This document shows positions 8,129-17,983 of a stretch of DNA of 49,860 nucleotides, in pieces (position 1 is the stretch's first letter; every line of letters begins with the position of its first letter). The stretch is taken from contig JAIDYR010000082.1 in the NCBI GenBank assembly GCA_029057985.1, forward strand, positions 1 through 49,860, given 5' to 3'. Source of the DNA: Muribaculaceae bacterium (GTDB lineage: Bacteria > Bacteroidota > Bacteroidia > Bacteroidales > Muribaculaceae). Under the pieces are notes generated by a model, which did no database searches, was not told where the DNA came from, and worked only from the letters and a program-made list of their open reading frames with translations. A program made the translations under genes and the position numbers.

Positions 8129-9400
8129 TCAATCTCCCCAATGGCGTCTGACCGGATATTTTGTCGGACGCAACAGTAAGCGCAATGAAGTGGAATATGT
8201 GCAGTAATTCCATATCCAGTTGAGGAGTACGTTGAGTTTATTCCTCATTCCGAGAATCGACACGAGATGGATCACCATCCATATCCACCATGCAATCCTA
8301 CCCGAGAATGAAAAGTTCGGAAGGTCGGCGACAGCTCGGTTACGTCCGATTGTAGCCATGGATCCGCGATCGGAATATTTGAATTTGGAAGTATATTCTC
8401 CTTTATTGAGGTTTTTGGCAAGATTTTTTGCCTGTTGGATAGCCGGCTGAGCTACCATAGGGTATCCTCTCGGATATTCCGGAGTTTCCATAAGAGCTAT
8501 ATCCCCGATTGCCATGACGGTGTCTTCCAATCCTTTCACGCGGTTATATTCATCGACATATATCCGGCCGTTGCGTGCGACACATTCTGTCGGCAACCCG
8601 GGCATTGTCTCGCCCCTTACGCCGGCAGTCCAGATAAGAGTCTCCCAATATTCCTCATGTCCGTCTGCAAACGAGACGAGCTTATTCTCATATCCGGTCA
8701 TTGTCGTATTGAGTCTGACTTCCACCATAAGGTCCTTAAGATAAGCCAGCGCCTTTGCTGATGCTTTCTCCGACATGGTGCCCAAAACCTTGTCGGCGCC
8801 TTCGACGAGGGTGATCGAGATGTCATCCGGATTTAATTCCGGATATTCTCTGGGGACAACATCTCGCTTCATTTCTCCCAATGACCCTGCTATCTCAACT
8901 CCGGCAGGTCCGCCTCCCACCACAAGGAAACTCAACATTTCCTTTCGGCGCTTCGGATCTTTCTCCATGGATCCACGTTCAAGGCGGTCAAGGATTTCAT
9001 CGCGGGTATGGTCAGCCTCTCCGATAGTCTTAATGCAATAGACTTCCTTATAAAGGTTATCCATGCCGAAAAAATTATTGGTTGTTCCGGCCGCGATGAC
9101 GAGTTTATCGTAGGGGATTGTCTCATATGAAGTCGTGACGGTCTGCCCGACGGTATCTATATTCTTGACATGACCCATGTGGTAGGATATTGATCTGCTT
9201 CTTTTAAACTCACGCCTGAACGGGAAGGCAATATTGCTCTGCTCGAGAGCTGAAGACGCAATCTGATAAAAGAGCGGGGGAAATGAATGGAAGTTATTGC
9301 GATCCACTACCTTCACTTCGAAGCGTTTCTTATCGAGAGATTTCGCAAGATTCAATCCTGCAAAACCGCCTCCAATAATTACTATGGTCTCTTTTTTCAT
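8129..9400 (-). CDS. Type II NADH dehydrogenase (NDH-2), FAD-dependent
   Basis: Membrane-associated, non-proton-pumping NADH:quinone oxidoreductase, 423 residues. The FAD motif IIGGGFAGLNLAK is near the N-terminus and the second dinucleotide motif VVGGGPAGVEIAGSLGEMK binds NADH. The C-terminal FAD contact is MAIGDIALME, preceded by the LIWTAGVRG segment. The last about 70 residues contain a hydrophobic, Trp-rich stretch (IAWWIWMVIHLVSILG and LLNWIWNYCTYSTS) that should anchor it to the inner membrane. I chose ATG at 9400 over the TTG two codons upstream because the FAD motif then sits in the usual place. In this anaerobe it would feed the menaquinone pool. Confidence 0.92.
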   Translation of the reverse strand: MKKETIVIIGGGFAGLNLAKSLDKKRFEVKVVDRNNFHSFPPLFYQIASSALEQSNIAFPFRREFKRSRSISYHMGHVKNIDTVGQTVTTSYETIPYDKLVIAAGTTNNFFGMDNLYKEVYCIKTIGEADHTRDEILDRLERGSMEKDPKRRKEMLSFLVVGGGPAGVEIAGSLGEMKRDVVPREYPELNPDDISITLVEGADKVLGTMSEKASAKALAYLKDLMVEVRLNTTMTGYENKLVSFADGHEEYWETLIWTAGVRGETMPGLPTECVARNGRIYVDEYNRVKGLEDTVMAIGDIALMETPEYPRGYPMVAQPAIQQAKNLAKNLNKGEYTSKFKYSDRGSMATIGRNRAVADLPNFSFSGRIAWWIWMVIHLVSILGMRNKLNVLLNWIWNYCTYSTSLRLLLRPTKYPVRRHWGD

Positions 9401-9475
9401 TGTCAATGGGGTATATATGGGTAATTTCTTTATTGTATAACTATTATTTAAGGAGTAAAGTTTAGCGGAAATCTA

Positions 9476-12400
9476 TCAGGATGTGCAGATTCCTATAAAA
9501 GGGCAGAATCCACACTTCTTCTGCGTTACTTCCCCTTCAAACGGAGCATTGCTGAAAATACTTTCAAGTGTGGAATCAAAAAGATCCTTGAATTCTTCAA
9601 TGACAGAAGAATCTGAATCGAGTTCAATGCCGTCGACGGTCGGAATCATATTATTCTTTTTCTCGGAAGAGGAGTGCATTTTATAAAGTCGTCCGACAGG
9701 ATATATTCTCGGCAGAAACGTGATAGGGGAGTGGCCCTCATTCTTGCGTTTTGCATTTACCATGACACTATATGTCAGTAATTGCAGCAGATTATCTTTA
9801 TTATAATCCGATTCAAAAAGACTTTCTATGGATTTTGCCTTGATATGGCTACCTCCGGTCTTATAATCGACTATTCTCAACATTCCCGGCTGATCGCATC
9901 CGACGTCGTCGACCCGGTCAAGGGCGTATTCCATATTGACTTTCCTTCCGTTCGGCAATGTATATTCGAATTGCTCGCGAATTTCTGTGCCATAGATGTT
10001 GAATGGAGCGAGTGAATAATCATATTTGAGAATGTCCTCAATATATTTCCCGATATTATTGGCGATAATCTCGGTCTCGATTTCCAGCGGGTCGTCGAGC
10101 TGTGAAGTATCTTTGTGATAGTGATTGCGATTGATAAGACGCCGGATGGCATCATCAATTTCCTCCCGTCCCCTGTCAGACAGAAAATATTCGATACTCT
10201 CTTTAGATACTTCGATAGGTTCGATCCATCTTTTCTGCATTTCCGGGTGGGGGGTATATAGATGCTGCATGACATCATGGACGATATTGCCCAGAAGAAT
10301 AGGACTGACCGATGGGGAAGGAGCCGGATCATCCTTAAGATCCAATATGGCCTTATAGTAAAATTTCAAACTGCACGACGTAAAAGTCTTAAGCAATGAT
10401 GCGGAGAAATTGAATCGGTAGGGCTTCCCGGTATGAGGATGAGGGAAAGGCTCAGGGTCGCAATATCTCTCAAGTTTTTTCTTTACTTCATCTGTCTTGA
10501 GGACGCTTCTGCAGAATTTTTCGCGTTCTGCCATAGAGAATTTATATTCTATGCGTTTGACCTTGTCGCGTGCGTAAAGATAGCGGAGCTGCAGAAGATA
10601 GCGGGATTCTCCTCCGTTGCCACCTGTGACACGGCTGTCATAGACGAATTTTACTGTCTTAGCCCTGCTGATCAATCGGAAGAAATAATAGCCGAAGAGA
10701 TCTTCCTGATAAGTGTTGGGGGGCATTCCGAAGCCCCTTCGTATGAGATTGGGAATAAAGGAGCGTTGGCGCATTCTTCCGGGAATAGTCCTGTCGTTGA
10801 GGCCTACGATGACCAGATGGTCGAAATCCAGAGCTCTGGTCTCGAGCATCCCCATTATCTGCAGCCCCTCGAGGGGTTCGCCGTCAAAAGGCACAGTCTC
10901 AGACTGAAGCAGTCTATAAGCCTCGGCCAGGGTAGCCGGGACACTAAGCCTGACATCATATTCACGAATTGAATCATCGAAAATCTTCAGAGCGTCTCTC
11001 CAAGCCTCTATATGAAGGCTTTCAAGGGAATCTTTAATTATATTCTGTCCGGCAGATTCAGTGTGGTCGCGCATAGCGAGCGTCTGCCCGATTATCTCAA
11101 GAACCCTGTCGAGGTATTTTATGACTTCCCTTGAAGTTGCATTGTCGGAGATAGGAGACAGAATCTCCATTGCTTTTTCTCCCAATTCCTTTAAATGCTC
11201 GGTTCGGATTACTCTGACATGCTGTCGCTGCTTCGATTCGATAAAACGGTTGATTTTTCCGGTTGAGAAGATAGCATGAGCGAATGGATGGGATAGAAGA
11301 TCGCATATCTGCTCGAAGGCAAATCCCTGATAGGATTTTGAATTGCGCTGCATGAGCTGCAAATTCCTCAATAAGGCAAGGAAGGAAGATACGGCAGTCA
11401 GTTTCAGAGGATATCCCATGGTTAGATTTACCTTATCGACGTTCGTCGGAAGGGAATAAAGCAGAGGCAGAAGAAGGGACTCATCCGGCACCACTAAAGC
11501 GACCTTCGCTTCCCGGAATGCATCTCCGCCGCGAGAGATACTTTCATCATCAGCCATCTCAGAAATGATCTGAGAGGCAATCTTGACTTGCATGACTTTT
11601 GAGGGTGCCGCAATTTCTTCAAGTACTTCAGGAAGCATCCGTGTCTCTGACTGCCGGAGAAATTTAGATGTCCATTCAGGAGATGGAAATTCCCGGCGAT
11701 TAATGGCTACGAAGCGTCCTGCAGAATTATCGATATCCTTCAGGACCGGACCTGTAGCATCCCAGATAAAATCTGTCAGTTTTTCCTCTTCCGGATTCGG
11801 CGAAGGCAATCGTTGGAGTTCCCGGAAAATTCCTCGTTCGCTCATGGAGAGCGCATTAAACCCGACCATCACTATCTTCTCCCATGGGAGCAACATGCGT
11901 AATGCCTTTCCGCCGTCATCCATGTCGGCAGCCTCCCGAAGATTGTCTAATGCTATTCTGTAAGAGGCTCCTTGAGAAGTTAGCCCACGCTCTTTCATAG
12001 CTTCATGGAAACGTTTGTAAAGGGGGGCGAGTACTTTCCAGAGATGAATGAATTTTGCTCTAATCTCGGAATCGGACGCTCCGTTTTCTTCATCGAAATC
12101 GATCCAGAAAGAATCGGATTCATATCGGGATGCCGAATAACCGAAATATTCTTCCATGACCTTACGCTGATCTTCGGTCAGGAATGTTGACGATATCCGC
12201 CTGAAATCTTTTACATTCTTGAAAATTGCTTCCGGATCGACATTCTGCATGTCGACCTCATTGAAATCCCTCAGCACCGTTTCTCCCCATTTCCGGAAGG
12301 AGTCGAATGAAAGCACACCTTCCCGTTCTGCCGGCGGCACTCCGGGCGCGAGCATATCGCAGTAACAATTATAAAGCAGAAATATCAAGTCAATGCGCGA

Positions 12401-12619
12401 ATTGACTATTCTTCCTGATAAGTCAGCTGTGAAATCGGAAATTGTGGTTATCTCGGGAGCAATCATGCCCTGAGGATTCAGATCTGTCAGGTAATGCCGG
12501 AAGAATGTCCCGGCACGCTTGTTGGGGAAAATAAAGCAATACTCCGAGGCCCTCGGATGTCCATCCTGCCGGAAGCGGGAAGAATATGCTTGCGCTACAG
12601 ACTGAAGAAATGGGAGCAT
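9476..12619 (-). CDS. AddB-like PD-(D/E)XK nuclease with Fe-S cluster
   Basis: A 1047-residue Bacteroidota relative of AddB/RexB. The N-terminal half is an inactivated helicase-like region beginning EYCFIFPNKRAGTFFRHYL, with no Walker A. The central part has MLETRALDFDHLVIVGLNDRTIPGR, the UvrD-like 'EARALDFDxV' element. The C-terminal quarter is a RecB-type nuclease: the SCSLKFYYKAIL Cys, the metal and catalytic residues in LRIVDYKTG, and the closing cysteines CGFCPFIGIC, giving the four-Cys iron-sulfur staple of AddB. It should act in double-strand break end resection. No AddA helicase is visible nearby. The gene follows pth by 7 bp. Confidence 0.85.
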   Translation of the reverse strand: MLPFLQSVAQAYSSRFRQDGHPRASEYCFIFPNKRAGTFFRHYLTDLNPQGMIAPEITTISDFTADLSGRIVNSRIDLIFLLYNCYCDMLAPGVPPAEREGVLSFDSFRKWGETVLRDFNEVDMQNVDPEAIFKNVKDFRRISSTFLTEDQRKVMEEYFGYSASRYESDSFWIDFDEENGASDSEIRAKFIHLWKVLAPLYKRFHEAMKERGLTSQGASYRIALDNLREAADMDDGGKALRMLLPWEKIVMVGFNALSMSERGIFRELQRLPSPNPEEEKLTDFIWDATGPVLKDIDNSAGRFVAINRREFPSPEWTSKFLRQSETRMLPEVLEEIAAPSKVMQVKIASQIISEMADDESISRGGDAFREAKVALVVPDESLLLPLLYSLPTNVDKVNLTMGYPLKLTAVSSFLALLRNLQLMQRNSKSYQGFAFEQICDLLSHPFAHAIFSTGKINRFIESKQRQHVRVIRTEHLKELGEKAMEILSPISDNATSREVIKYLDRVLEIIGQTLAMRDHTESAGQNIIKDSLESLHIEAWRDALKIFDDSIREYDVRLSVPATLAEAYRLLQSETVPFDGEPLEGLQIMGMLETRALDFDHLVIVGLNDRTIPGRMRQRSFIPNLIRRGFGMPPNTYQEDLFGYYFFRLISRAKTVKFVYDSRVTGGNGGESRYLLQLRYLYARDKVKRIEYKFSMAEREKFCRSVLKTDEVKKKLERYCDPEPFPHPHTGKPYRFNFSASLLKTFTSCSLKFYYKAILDLKDDPAPSPSVSPILLGNIVHDVMQHLYTPHPEMQKRWIEPIEVSKESIEYFLSDRGREEIDDAIRRLINRNHYHKDTSQLDDPLEIETEIIANNIGKYIEDILKYDYSLAPFNIYGTEIREQFEYTLPNGRKVNMEYALDRVDDVGCDQPGMLRIVDYKTGGSHIKAKSIESLFESDYNKDNLLQLLTYSVMVNAKRKNEGHSPITFLPRIYPVGRLYKMHSSSEKKNNMIPTVDGIELDSDSSVIEEFKDLFDSTLESIFSNAPFEGEVTQKKCGFCPFIGICTS

Positions 12620-12626
12620 CGCGCGA

Positions 12627-13193
12627 CTATTTGTTGTTAAAGTTGGTCATTGCGAAAGCGAGTCCGGATAGAGCATACGCCTTGATGGCTTCTACGGCAA
12701 CATCTATGCGTTCCGGTAATGCAGTCATTTCTTCCGGCGGAAATTCGCCGAGTACATAATCTATCTGGCCTCCGCGAGGATAATCATTGCCTATCCCGAA
12801 GCGCAGACGGGCGTATGACTGAGTGCCGAGCTCGGAGGCTATGTTCTTAAGTCCGTTATGTCCTGCATCGCTTCCTCCCGACCGCAGGCGAATTGTACCG
12901 AAGGGAAGGGCGATGTCATCAACGAGGACAAGCAGATTTTCCAAAGGAAGTTTTTCCTTATTCATCCAGTAGCGGACCGCCACTCCTGATAAATTCATGA
13001 ATGTAGAAGGCTTGAGGACGAGAAGTTCGCAGTTTTTTACCTTTACCTTGGCCATGTCGCCATATCGGCATGAAGAGAAGGTTGCGTCAGCTCCGGCGGC
13101 GAGGCGATCAGCTATCATGAAGCCTATGTTATGACGGGTGCGTAGATATTCAGGCGCCATGTTGCCAAGTCCTACAATGAGAAATTTCTTCAT
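12627..13193 (-). CDS. pth: Peptidyl-tRNA hydrolase
   Basis: 188 residues, the usual size for bacterial Pth, which releases peptides from prematurely dropped peptidyl-tRNA. The catalytic and tRNA-binding residues are in place: Asn11 in GLGN, His21 in RTRHNIGF, Asn67 in [10 protein letters not shown], the acidic pair Asp92-Asp93 in [15 protein letters not shown], and [10 protein letters not shown]. It is downstream of rplY on the same strand with a terminator hairpin between them, so some of its transcription may depend on read-through or on a promoter I did not resolve. Confidence 0.96.
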   Translation of the reverse strand: MKKFLIVGLGNMAPEYLRTRHNIGFMIADRLAAGADATFSSCRYGDMAKVKVKNCELLVLKPSTFMNLSGVAVRYWMNKEKLPLENLLVLVDDIALPFGTIRLRSGGSDAGHNGLKNIASELGTQSYARLRFGIGNDYPRGGQIDYVLGEFPPEEMTALPERIDVAVEAIKAYALSGLAFAMTNFNNK

Positions 13194-13251
13194 TTATTCA
13201 AATATAAATCCGATAGGGGAGTAAAGCCCCGGAATGTTTATCATCAATTGT

Positions 13252-13304
13252 AAAAAAGTGGCCCGAACCGGCGGGTGTTGAGATGACTACCCGCCGCTTC
13301 GGGC
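13252..13304 (-). terminator. Strong terminator downstream of rplY
   Basis: A 16-bp stem with one mismatch (13261-13276 with 13289-13304, GC-rich arms of the type GCCCGAA..CGGCGGGT) and a 12-nt loop precedes six T on the minus strand (13252-13257). It separates rplY from pth and would cut much of the rplY transcription before pth. Confidence 0.8.
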
Positions 13305-13362
13305 GGCATACGTTATTCTGACTGATTAAGCTCTCAGGCAGCTTTCGGGTAATTGCTGAGAA

Positions 13363-14013
13363 TTACTGAGCGGCCTTTGCTGCAGCACCACGAGCGGCAC
13401 GAGTCAGCTGAACGGCGCAGACAACTGCGTTCTTGGCGTTCATCAGTTCGAGACCATCGAAGTGGAGATCACCTACTGCCATTGATTTGCCGAGGCCGAG
13501 ATTGTCGACATTGACAACGAGACGCTCGGGAATTTCAGTGTAGGGAGCTTTGACTTTGAGTTTACGCATGGAGAGAGTCAGCTTACCACCGGCTTTCACA
13601 CCTTCTGCGTGACCCTCGATCTGCACGGGCACTTCCATTACGATGGGTTTGCCGGGCAATACTTCGAGGAAGTCGATATGGAGGACTGTATCTTTTACAG
13701 GCTGGAACTGGAGCTCCTTGAGTACAGCTTTGCGAGTCTCACCGTTAAGTTCGAGGTTGATCTCGAAGATATCGGGAGAGTAGATGAGCTTGCGTACGTC
13801 TTCAGCGGAAACTACAATGTCAGTAGTGATAAGACCACGCTTGTCGTCGATTGCCACTACCTTTTCGCCGTCTTTGAGAGTGCCGGTATAGGGGAGTTCT
13901 ACGATTTTACCGCCATTAAGAACTGCGGGGATCTTGCCTTCGTTACGAAGAGCCTTCACTGATTTCTTGCCGACAACACTACGGGGGGCGGCCTTAAGAT
14001 CAAAAGTTTTCAT
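13363..14013 (-). CDS. rplY: 50S ribosomal protein L25 (Ctc/TL5 type)
   Basis: 216 residues: an N-terminal L25 5S rRNA-binding domain (about 1-95; KAAPRSVVGKKSVKALRNEG and IPAVLNGG) followed by the C-terminal beta domain of the long CTC form (about 96-190; LHIDFLEVLPGKPI, VPVQIEGHAEGVKAGG, LRKLKVKAPYTEIPE). A low-complexity Ala-rich basic tail closes the protein (AARGAAAKAAQ). The gene has its own upstream promoter and a long leader of about 120 nt, and a strong terminator follows it. L25 next to pth is a common bacterial arrangement. Confidence 0.96.
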   Translation of the reverse strand: MKTFDLKAAPRSVVGKKSVKALRNEGKIPAVLNGGKIVELPYTGTLKDGEKVVAIDDKRGLITTDIVVSAEDVRKLIYSPDIFEINLELNGETRKAVLKELQFQPVKDTVLHIDFLEVLPGKPIVMEVPVQIEGHAEGVKAGGKLTLSMRKLKVKAPYTEIPERLVVNVDNLGLGKSMAVGDLHFDGLELMNAKNAVVCAVQLTRAARGAAAKAAQ

Positions 14014-14140
14014 TGATGATAATATATATTAATGTGTTACTCAAATCAGACGACCGCTATGCGTACCTTCGAAAAGATTCTTCCGGCATCACTCCGGTCA
14101 TCCATTCCCATCACACGGGGCGGAAAATTCATTTCCGATG

Positions 14141-14171
14141 CAAAATTACGGAAAAAAATCCATAATGCAAA
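14141..14171 (-). promoter_or_regulatory. Bacteroidota-type promoter for rplY
   Basis: On the minus strand, TAATTTTG (14141-14148) fits the -7 consensus TAnnTTTG, and TTTG (14168-14171) sits 19 nt upstream in the -33 position. This implies an rplY leader of roughly 120 nt. The 421-bp gap 14014-14434 holds this promoter, the divergent one at 14285 and the two leaders; I see no gene in it. Confidence 0.65.
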
Positions 14172-14284
14172 ATATTATCGTCGGGATTTTATATTTTAGA
14201 TCCCACAAAAAATAGAGATTAATATGGTAAAAAGAATGCGAAAACTTATTTAAATAAAATATTTAGTTAACAAATGTTAAAGAT

Positions 14285-14315
14285 TTTGGTAAAACTAAAA
14301 AAATATTTACTTTTG
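14285..14315 (+). promoter_or_regulatory. Bacteroidota-type promoter for the secreted modular protein
   Basis: TTTG (14285-14288), 19 nt, then TACTTTTG (14308-14315): an exact match to both elements of the Bacteroidota housekeeping promoter. It sits in AT-rich DNA and predicts a leader of about 110 nt before the start codon at 14435. Confidence 0.7.
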
Positions 14316-14434
14316 TGACCGAATTGCTGACTCATAGGATATAATGAAAAACTCTTAATGCCGCAGTTTTCAATTCATAGACTTTTCTAAAGACAATTCA
14401 TATAATTTAATAACCTTAAAATTCTAAAAGCGAA

Positions 14435-15946
14435 ATGAAGAAATTTTCTCTTCTTCTGGTAGCTATGCTCGTTGGCCTCGTTGCCAATGCTGCTGACTAC
14501 TATCTGATTGGCGGCTTCAACAACTGGGGCCTTAAGCAAGCCAACTGCAAATTTGCTGACCAAGGCGACGGCACTTACGTGCTTGACTATGCAGGCGTAC
14601 TCAGCTCCGGCTTCAAAATCAATGACGGTACATGGAGCAATAACGCTGCCAACTTCGGCGGTAGCGGAAACCTCATCCCCGGAACTCCCTACAATCTTAC
14701 AGTAGGTGGAAGTTCAGGCAATATAGGTCTTGCCGAGCCTATCTCAAATCCTCATCTCGTACTCGATCCTACAGCCAAAACCCTTCTCATTACCGGCCAG
14801 GCTGCCGAGAGCAAGATCTCCTATGGTATTCATGGATCTCTTTCTTCATCCACATGGGTGACAACTGATATGACAGAGAAAGATGGCAAATGGGTAGCTG
14901 ATGAGGTCGTCGTATCATATGCAAATGCGCAATTCGGCATCAAGAAGATGGACAACGGCAATCAGACTGACTGGATTTCCTCTCCGACTCCTCTGACAAT
15001 ATCCGGCAACGGGGAATACACTCTGGAAGTAGATGGCGGTAATAACCTTGGTATTACTGCCGGTACATACTCTTTCTCCTTTGATCCCGAGACTATGGTG
15101 CTGACAGTGACAGGAGAGGGTGAAGAGCCTCCCACACCTCCCACACCCGGCGACAAGGATCTCTATCTCGTAGGTGAACCTACCGGCTGGGCGCTCAACA
15201 CAGCATATAAATTTACTCAGAATGATAACGTCTACACGCTCGAACTCGAAAACGGACTGACCGGTGAATGGAAAATCTGGGATGGCACCTGGGCCTATAA
15301 CTTCGGTGCAGGTGATGTGACTTCTCCCGAATCAGGCGTAGAAGCTGATGCATGGTTCAATGCCGGAAATAACTTCAAATCTGCTTTCTCAGGAAAGACT
15401 ACTATCGTCTTTACTCTTGTAGCCGGTTCAGATGTTCAAGGTGCTACAGTTCCTTCAAAAGTTGTCGTAACAGCTGAATCTATTGTTGAACCCGATCCGA
15501 TTGATCAGTGGTTTGTAAACGTAGTTGGTCCTTTCAATAACTGGGTTGGTGAAGGCGTTAATCCCAATACTGAAGGAGTTGCGGAAGTAAAGGGTCTGGC
15601 GCTTGATGCAGATGGCTTTAAAGTAAAAGTTTGGAACGGTATCGGCGACACTTGGTACTGCAACGGTGAAGCTCTTGTTCTTGACACTCCCACAATCGTC
15701 ATCGGAAACATTGATACTCTCATGACAGTTGACGGTCTTGAAGAAGGCATGCTTTACAACGTGACTTTCAACGTGCTCACAGGTGAGATCACAGTTGCTA
15801 AGGATGTCAATACCGGCGTTGAGGCAGTTGAGGTAGCAGAAGAAGCTCCCGTCTACTTCAATCTCCAGGGCGTTAAAGTTGCTAATCCCGAAAACGGCAT
15901 CTACGTTAAGGTCGTTAACGGCAAAGCTTCCAAGGTTGTGCTCTGA
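14435..15946 (+). CDS. Secreted four-module beta-sandwich protein with C-terminal sorting-like tail
   Basis: 503 residues, signal peptide about 1-19. Four modules of about 100 residues follow. Modules 1, 3 and 4 start alike: YYLIGGFNNWGL (22-), LYLVGEPTGWAL and WFVNVVGPFNNWVG; module 2 starts YGIHGSLSSSTW. The pattern 'G..NNW' with later Trp residues resembles SusE/SusF and pullulanase-type starch-binding modules, so glycan binding is a fair guess. A Pro-rich linker (EEPPTPPTPGD) separates modules 2 and 3. The last about 40 residues (YFNLQGVKV, NGIYVKVVNGKASKV) look like the type IX secretion C-terminal signal that ends many Bacteroidales surface proteins. No Sus genes lie beside it; it is a single-gene unit with its own promoter and terminator. 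Confidence 0.75.
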   Translation: MKKFSLLLVAMLVGLVANAADYYLIGGFNNWGLKQANCKFADQGDGTYVLDYAGVLSSGFKINDGTWSNNAANFGGSGNLIPGTPYNLTVGGSSGNIGLAEPISNPHLVLDPTAKTLLITGQAAESKISYGIHGSLSSSTWVTTDMTEKDGKWVADEVVVSYANAQFGIKKMDNGNQTDWISSPTPLTISGNGEYTLEVDGGNNLGITAGTYSFSFDPETMVLTVTGEGEEPPTPPTPGDKDLYLVGEPTGWALNTAYKFTQNDNVYTLELENGLTGEWKIWDGTWAYNFGAGDVTSPESGVEADAWFNAGNNFKSAFSGKTTIVFTLVAGSDVQGATVPSKVVVTAESIVEPDPIDQWFVNVVGPFNNWVGEGVNPNTEGVAEVKGLALDADGFKVKVWNGIGDTWYCNGEALVLDTPTIVIGNIDTLMTVDGLEEGMLYNVTFNVLTGEITVAKDVNTGVEAVEVAEEAPVYFNLQGVKVANPENGIYVKVVNGKASKVVL

Positions 15947-16019
15947 TTCAAGAACTCCGATTGATTACAAATTCTTCATAAAATTTGTTTATTTATTTTG
16001 TTTATTTATTATGTGGATG

Positions 16020-16056
16020 TCCGGCTTGCATCGAAAGATGCGAGCCGGATTTTTTG
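16020..16056 (+). terminator. Terminator of the secreted modular protein gene
   Basis: A 13-bp stem (16020-16032 with 16037-16049, one G-T pair) capped by a GAAA tetraloop and followed by six T. It is a textbook intrinsic terminator. Confidence 0.9.
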
Positions 16057-16119
16057 ATTGGATGGGGATAAATAATCTATATTTGGAGATATTTAGGTGA
16101 AAATGTCGCGAATTATTCG

Positions 16120-16127
16120 TAACTTTG
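16120..16127 (+). promoter_or_regulatory. -7 element upstream of lepA
   Basis: TAACTTTG matches TAnnTTTG and ends 20 nt before the lepA start codon. No TTTG stands at the expected -33 position, so the promoter is only half supported. The predicted leader would be about 13 nt. Confidence 0.4.
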
Positions 16128-16147
16128 TAAGTTGATAAAGTACATTT

Positions 16148-17938
16148 ATGAAGAATATTAGAAATTTCTGCATTATAGCTCATATCGACCACGGGAAGTC
16201 TACCCTGGCCGACCGACTCCTTGAGCGCACGAATACTATCGCGGCCAAGGATATGGAAGCGCAGGTGCTCGATGATATGGATCTCGAGCGCGAGCGTGGA
16301 ATCACCATTAAGTCCCATGCTATCCAGATGGATTATAATCTGGATGGAAAGGATTATATTCTCAATCTTATCGACACTCCCGGACACGTAGATTTCTCAT
16401 ACGAAGTCTCCCGGTCGATAGCTGCCTGCGAGGGCGCATTGCTCATAGTAGATGCCTCTCAGGGTATTCAGGCGCAGACCATATCAAACCTGTATATGGC
16501 TATCGATAATGATCTGGAGATTATCCCCGTCATCAATAAATGTGACCTTGAAAGCGCCAATCCGGATGAGGTAGAGGATCAGATAGTAGATCTTCTTGGT
16601 TGCGATAGATCGGAGATTATCCGCGCTTCCGGTAAGACCGGAATGGGCGTGGATGAAGTGCTGAAAGCTATCGTCGAGAGAGTGCCGGCCCCGAAAGGTG
16701 ATCCGGAAGCTCCGTTGCAGGCCCTTATTTTCGACTCTGTATTTAATCCTTTCCGCGGAATTATAGCATATTTCAAAGTGCTTAACGGCACGTTGAAGAA
16801 GGATGACTTTGTAAAATTCGTGGCAACCGGCAAGGAATACCATGCCGATGAGGTCGGAGTGTTGAAACTCGATATGGTCCCTAAGAAAGAGATTTCGGCA
16901 GGTAATGTAGGATATATCATATCCGGAATCAAGACCTCGAAGGAGGTTAAGGTCGGGGATACAATCACTCATGTCAACCGTCCGTGTGACAAGGCTATTG
17001 AAGGATTTGAGGAGGTGAAGCCCATGGTCTTCGCCGGAGTATATCCGATTGATGCCGAAGATTTTGAAAATCTGCGCGCCTCGCTTGAGAAACTTCAGCT
17101 CAATGATGCTTCACTTACTTTCCAGCCGGAATCCTCAGCTGCGTTGGGATTCGGTTTCCGATGCGGATTCTTAGGCTTGCTGCATATGGAGATAGTGCAG
17201 GAGCGTCTGAGCCGTGAGTTCGGGATGGAGGTTATCACAACGGTGCCGAATGTAAGTTATCTCGTATATGACAAGAAGGGGAATCCTCCGGTAGAGGTGC
17301 ATAACCCGAGCGGACTGCCCGAGCTTACTCTGATAGATCATATAGAGGAACCTTACATTAGAGCTACTATCATCACTCAGGCAGAGTATATCGGACCCAT
17401 CATGACGCTATGCCTTGGGAAGCGAGGCGAACTCGTGAAGCAGGAATATATCTCAGGCAACCGCATGGAGATTACATTTGATCTGCCTCTCGGAGAAATC
17501 GTCATTGACTTCTATGATAAACTCAAATCCATCTCCAAGGGATACGCAAGTTTCGACTATCATTTGAATGGATTCAGGGAGTCGAAACTTGTCAAACTTG
17601 ATATCCTCCTCAATGGAGAGAGCGTCGATGCCCTTTCGACCCTGACTCATGCCGACAATGCCGTGAGGTTCGGACGTCGGATGTGTGAGAAACTGAAGGA
17701 ACTGATCCCCCGGCAACAATTTGATATCGCTATTCAGGCAGCAATCGGAGCAAAAATCATAGCCCGCGAGACTATCAAGGCAGTGCGTAAGGATGTGACG
17801 GCAAAATGTTATGGTGGTGATATCTCCCGCAAACGCAAACTTCTCGAAAAGCAGAAAGCCGGAAAGAAGCGCATGAAACAGATAGGAAGTGTGGAAGTGC
17901 CGCAGAAGGCATTCTTAGCCGTATTGAAACTCGACTGA
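16148..17938 (+). CDS. lepA: Elongation factor 4 (LepA), ribosome-associated GTPase
   Basis: 596 residues, the standard LepA size. GTPase motifs: G1 AHIDHGKST (11-19), G2 RGITIKS, G3 DTPGHVDF, G4 NKCDL. The EF-G-like domains follow, then the LepA-specific C-terminal domain ([23 protein letters not shown]) with the basic end [21 protein letters not shown]. LepA acts on the ribosome during initiation or back-translocation under ionic stress. It heads an apparent operon with nhaA (45 bp) and a PD40 protein (9 bp); pairing with a Na+/H+ antiporter suits a role under ionic stress, but that link is inference. Confidence 0.97.
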   Translation: MKNIRNFCIIAHIDHGKSTLADRLLERTNTIAAKDMEAQVLDDMDLERERGITIKSHAIQMDYNLDGKDYILNLIDTPGHVDFSYEVSRSIAACEGALLIVDASQGIQAQTISNLYMAIDNDLEIIPVINKCDLESANPDEVEDQIVDLLGCDRSEIIRASGKTGMGVDEVLKAIVERVPAPKGDPEAPLQALIFDSVFNPFRGIIAYFKVLNGTLKKDDFVKFVATGKEYHADEVGVLKLDMVPKKEISAGNVGYIISGIKTSKEVKVGDTITHVNRPCDKAIEGFEEVKPMVFAGVYPIDAEDFENLRASLEKLQLNDASLTFQPESSAALGFGFRCGFLGLLHMEIVQERLSREFGMEVITTVPNVSYLVYDKKGNPPVEVHNPSGLPELTLIDHIEEPYIRATIITQAEYIGPIMTLCLGKRGELVKQEYISGNRMEITFDLPLGEIVIDFYDKLKSISKGYASFDYHLNGFRESKLVKLDILLNGESVDALSTLTHADNAVRFGRRMCEKLKELIPRQQFDIAIQAAIGAKIIARETIKAVRKDVTAKCYGGDISRKRKLLEKQKAGKKRMKQIGSVEVPQKAFLAVLKLD

Positions 17939-17983
17939 TAAAAACTAACCAAAACCATTAAAACACAATAACACAACAACTCA

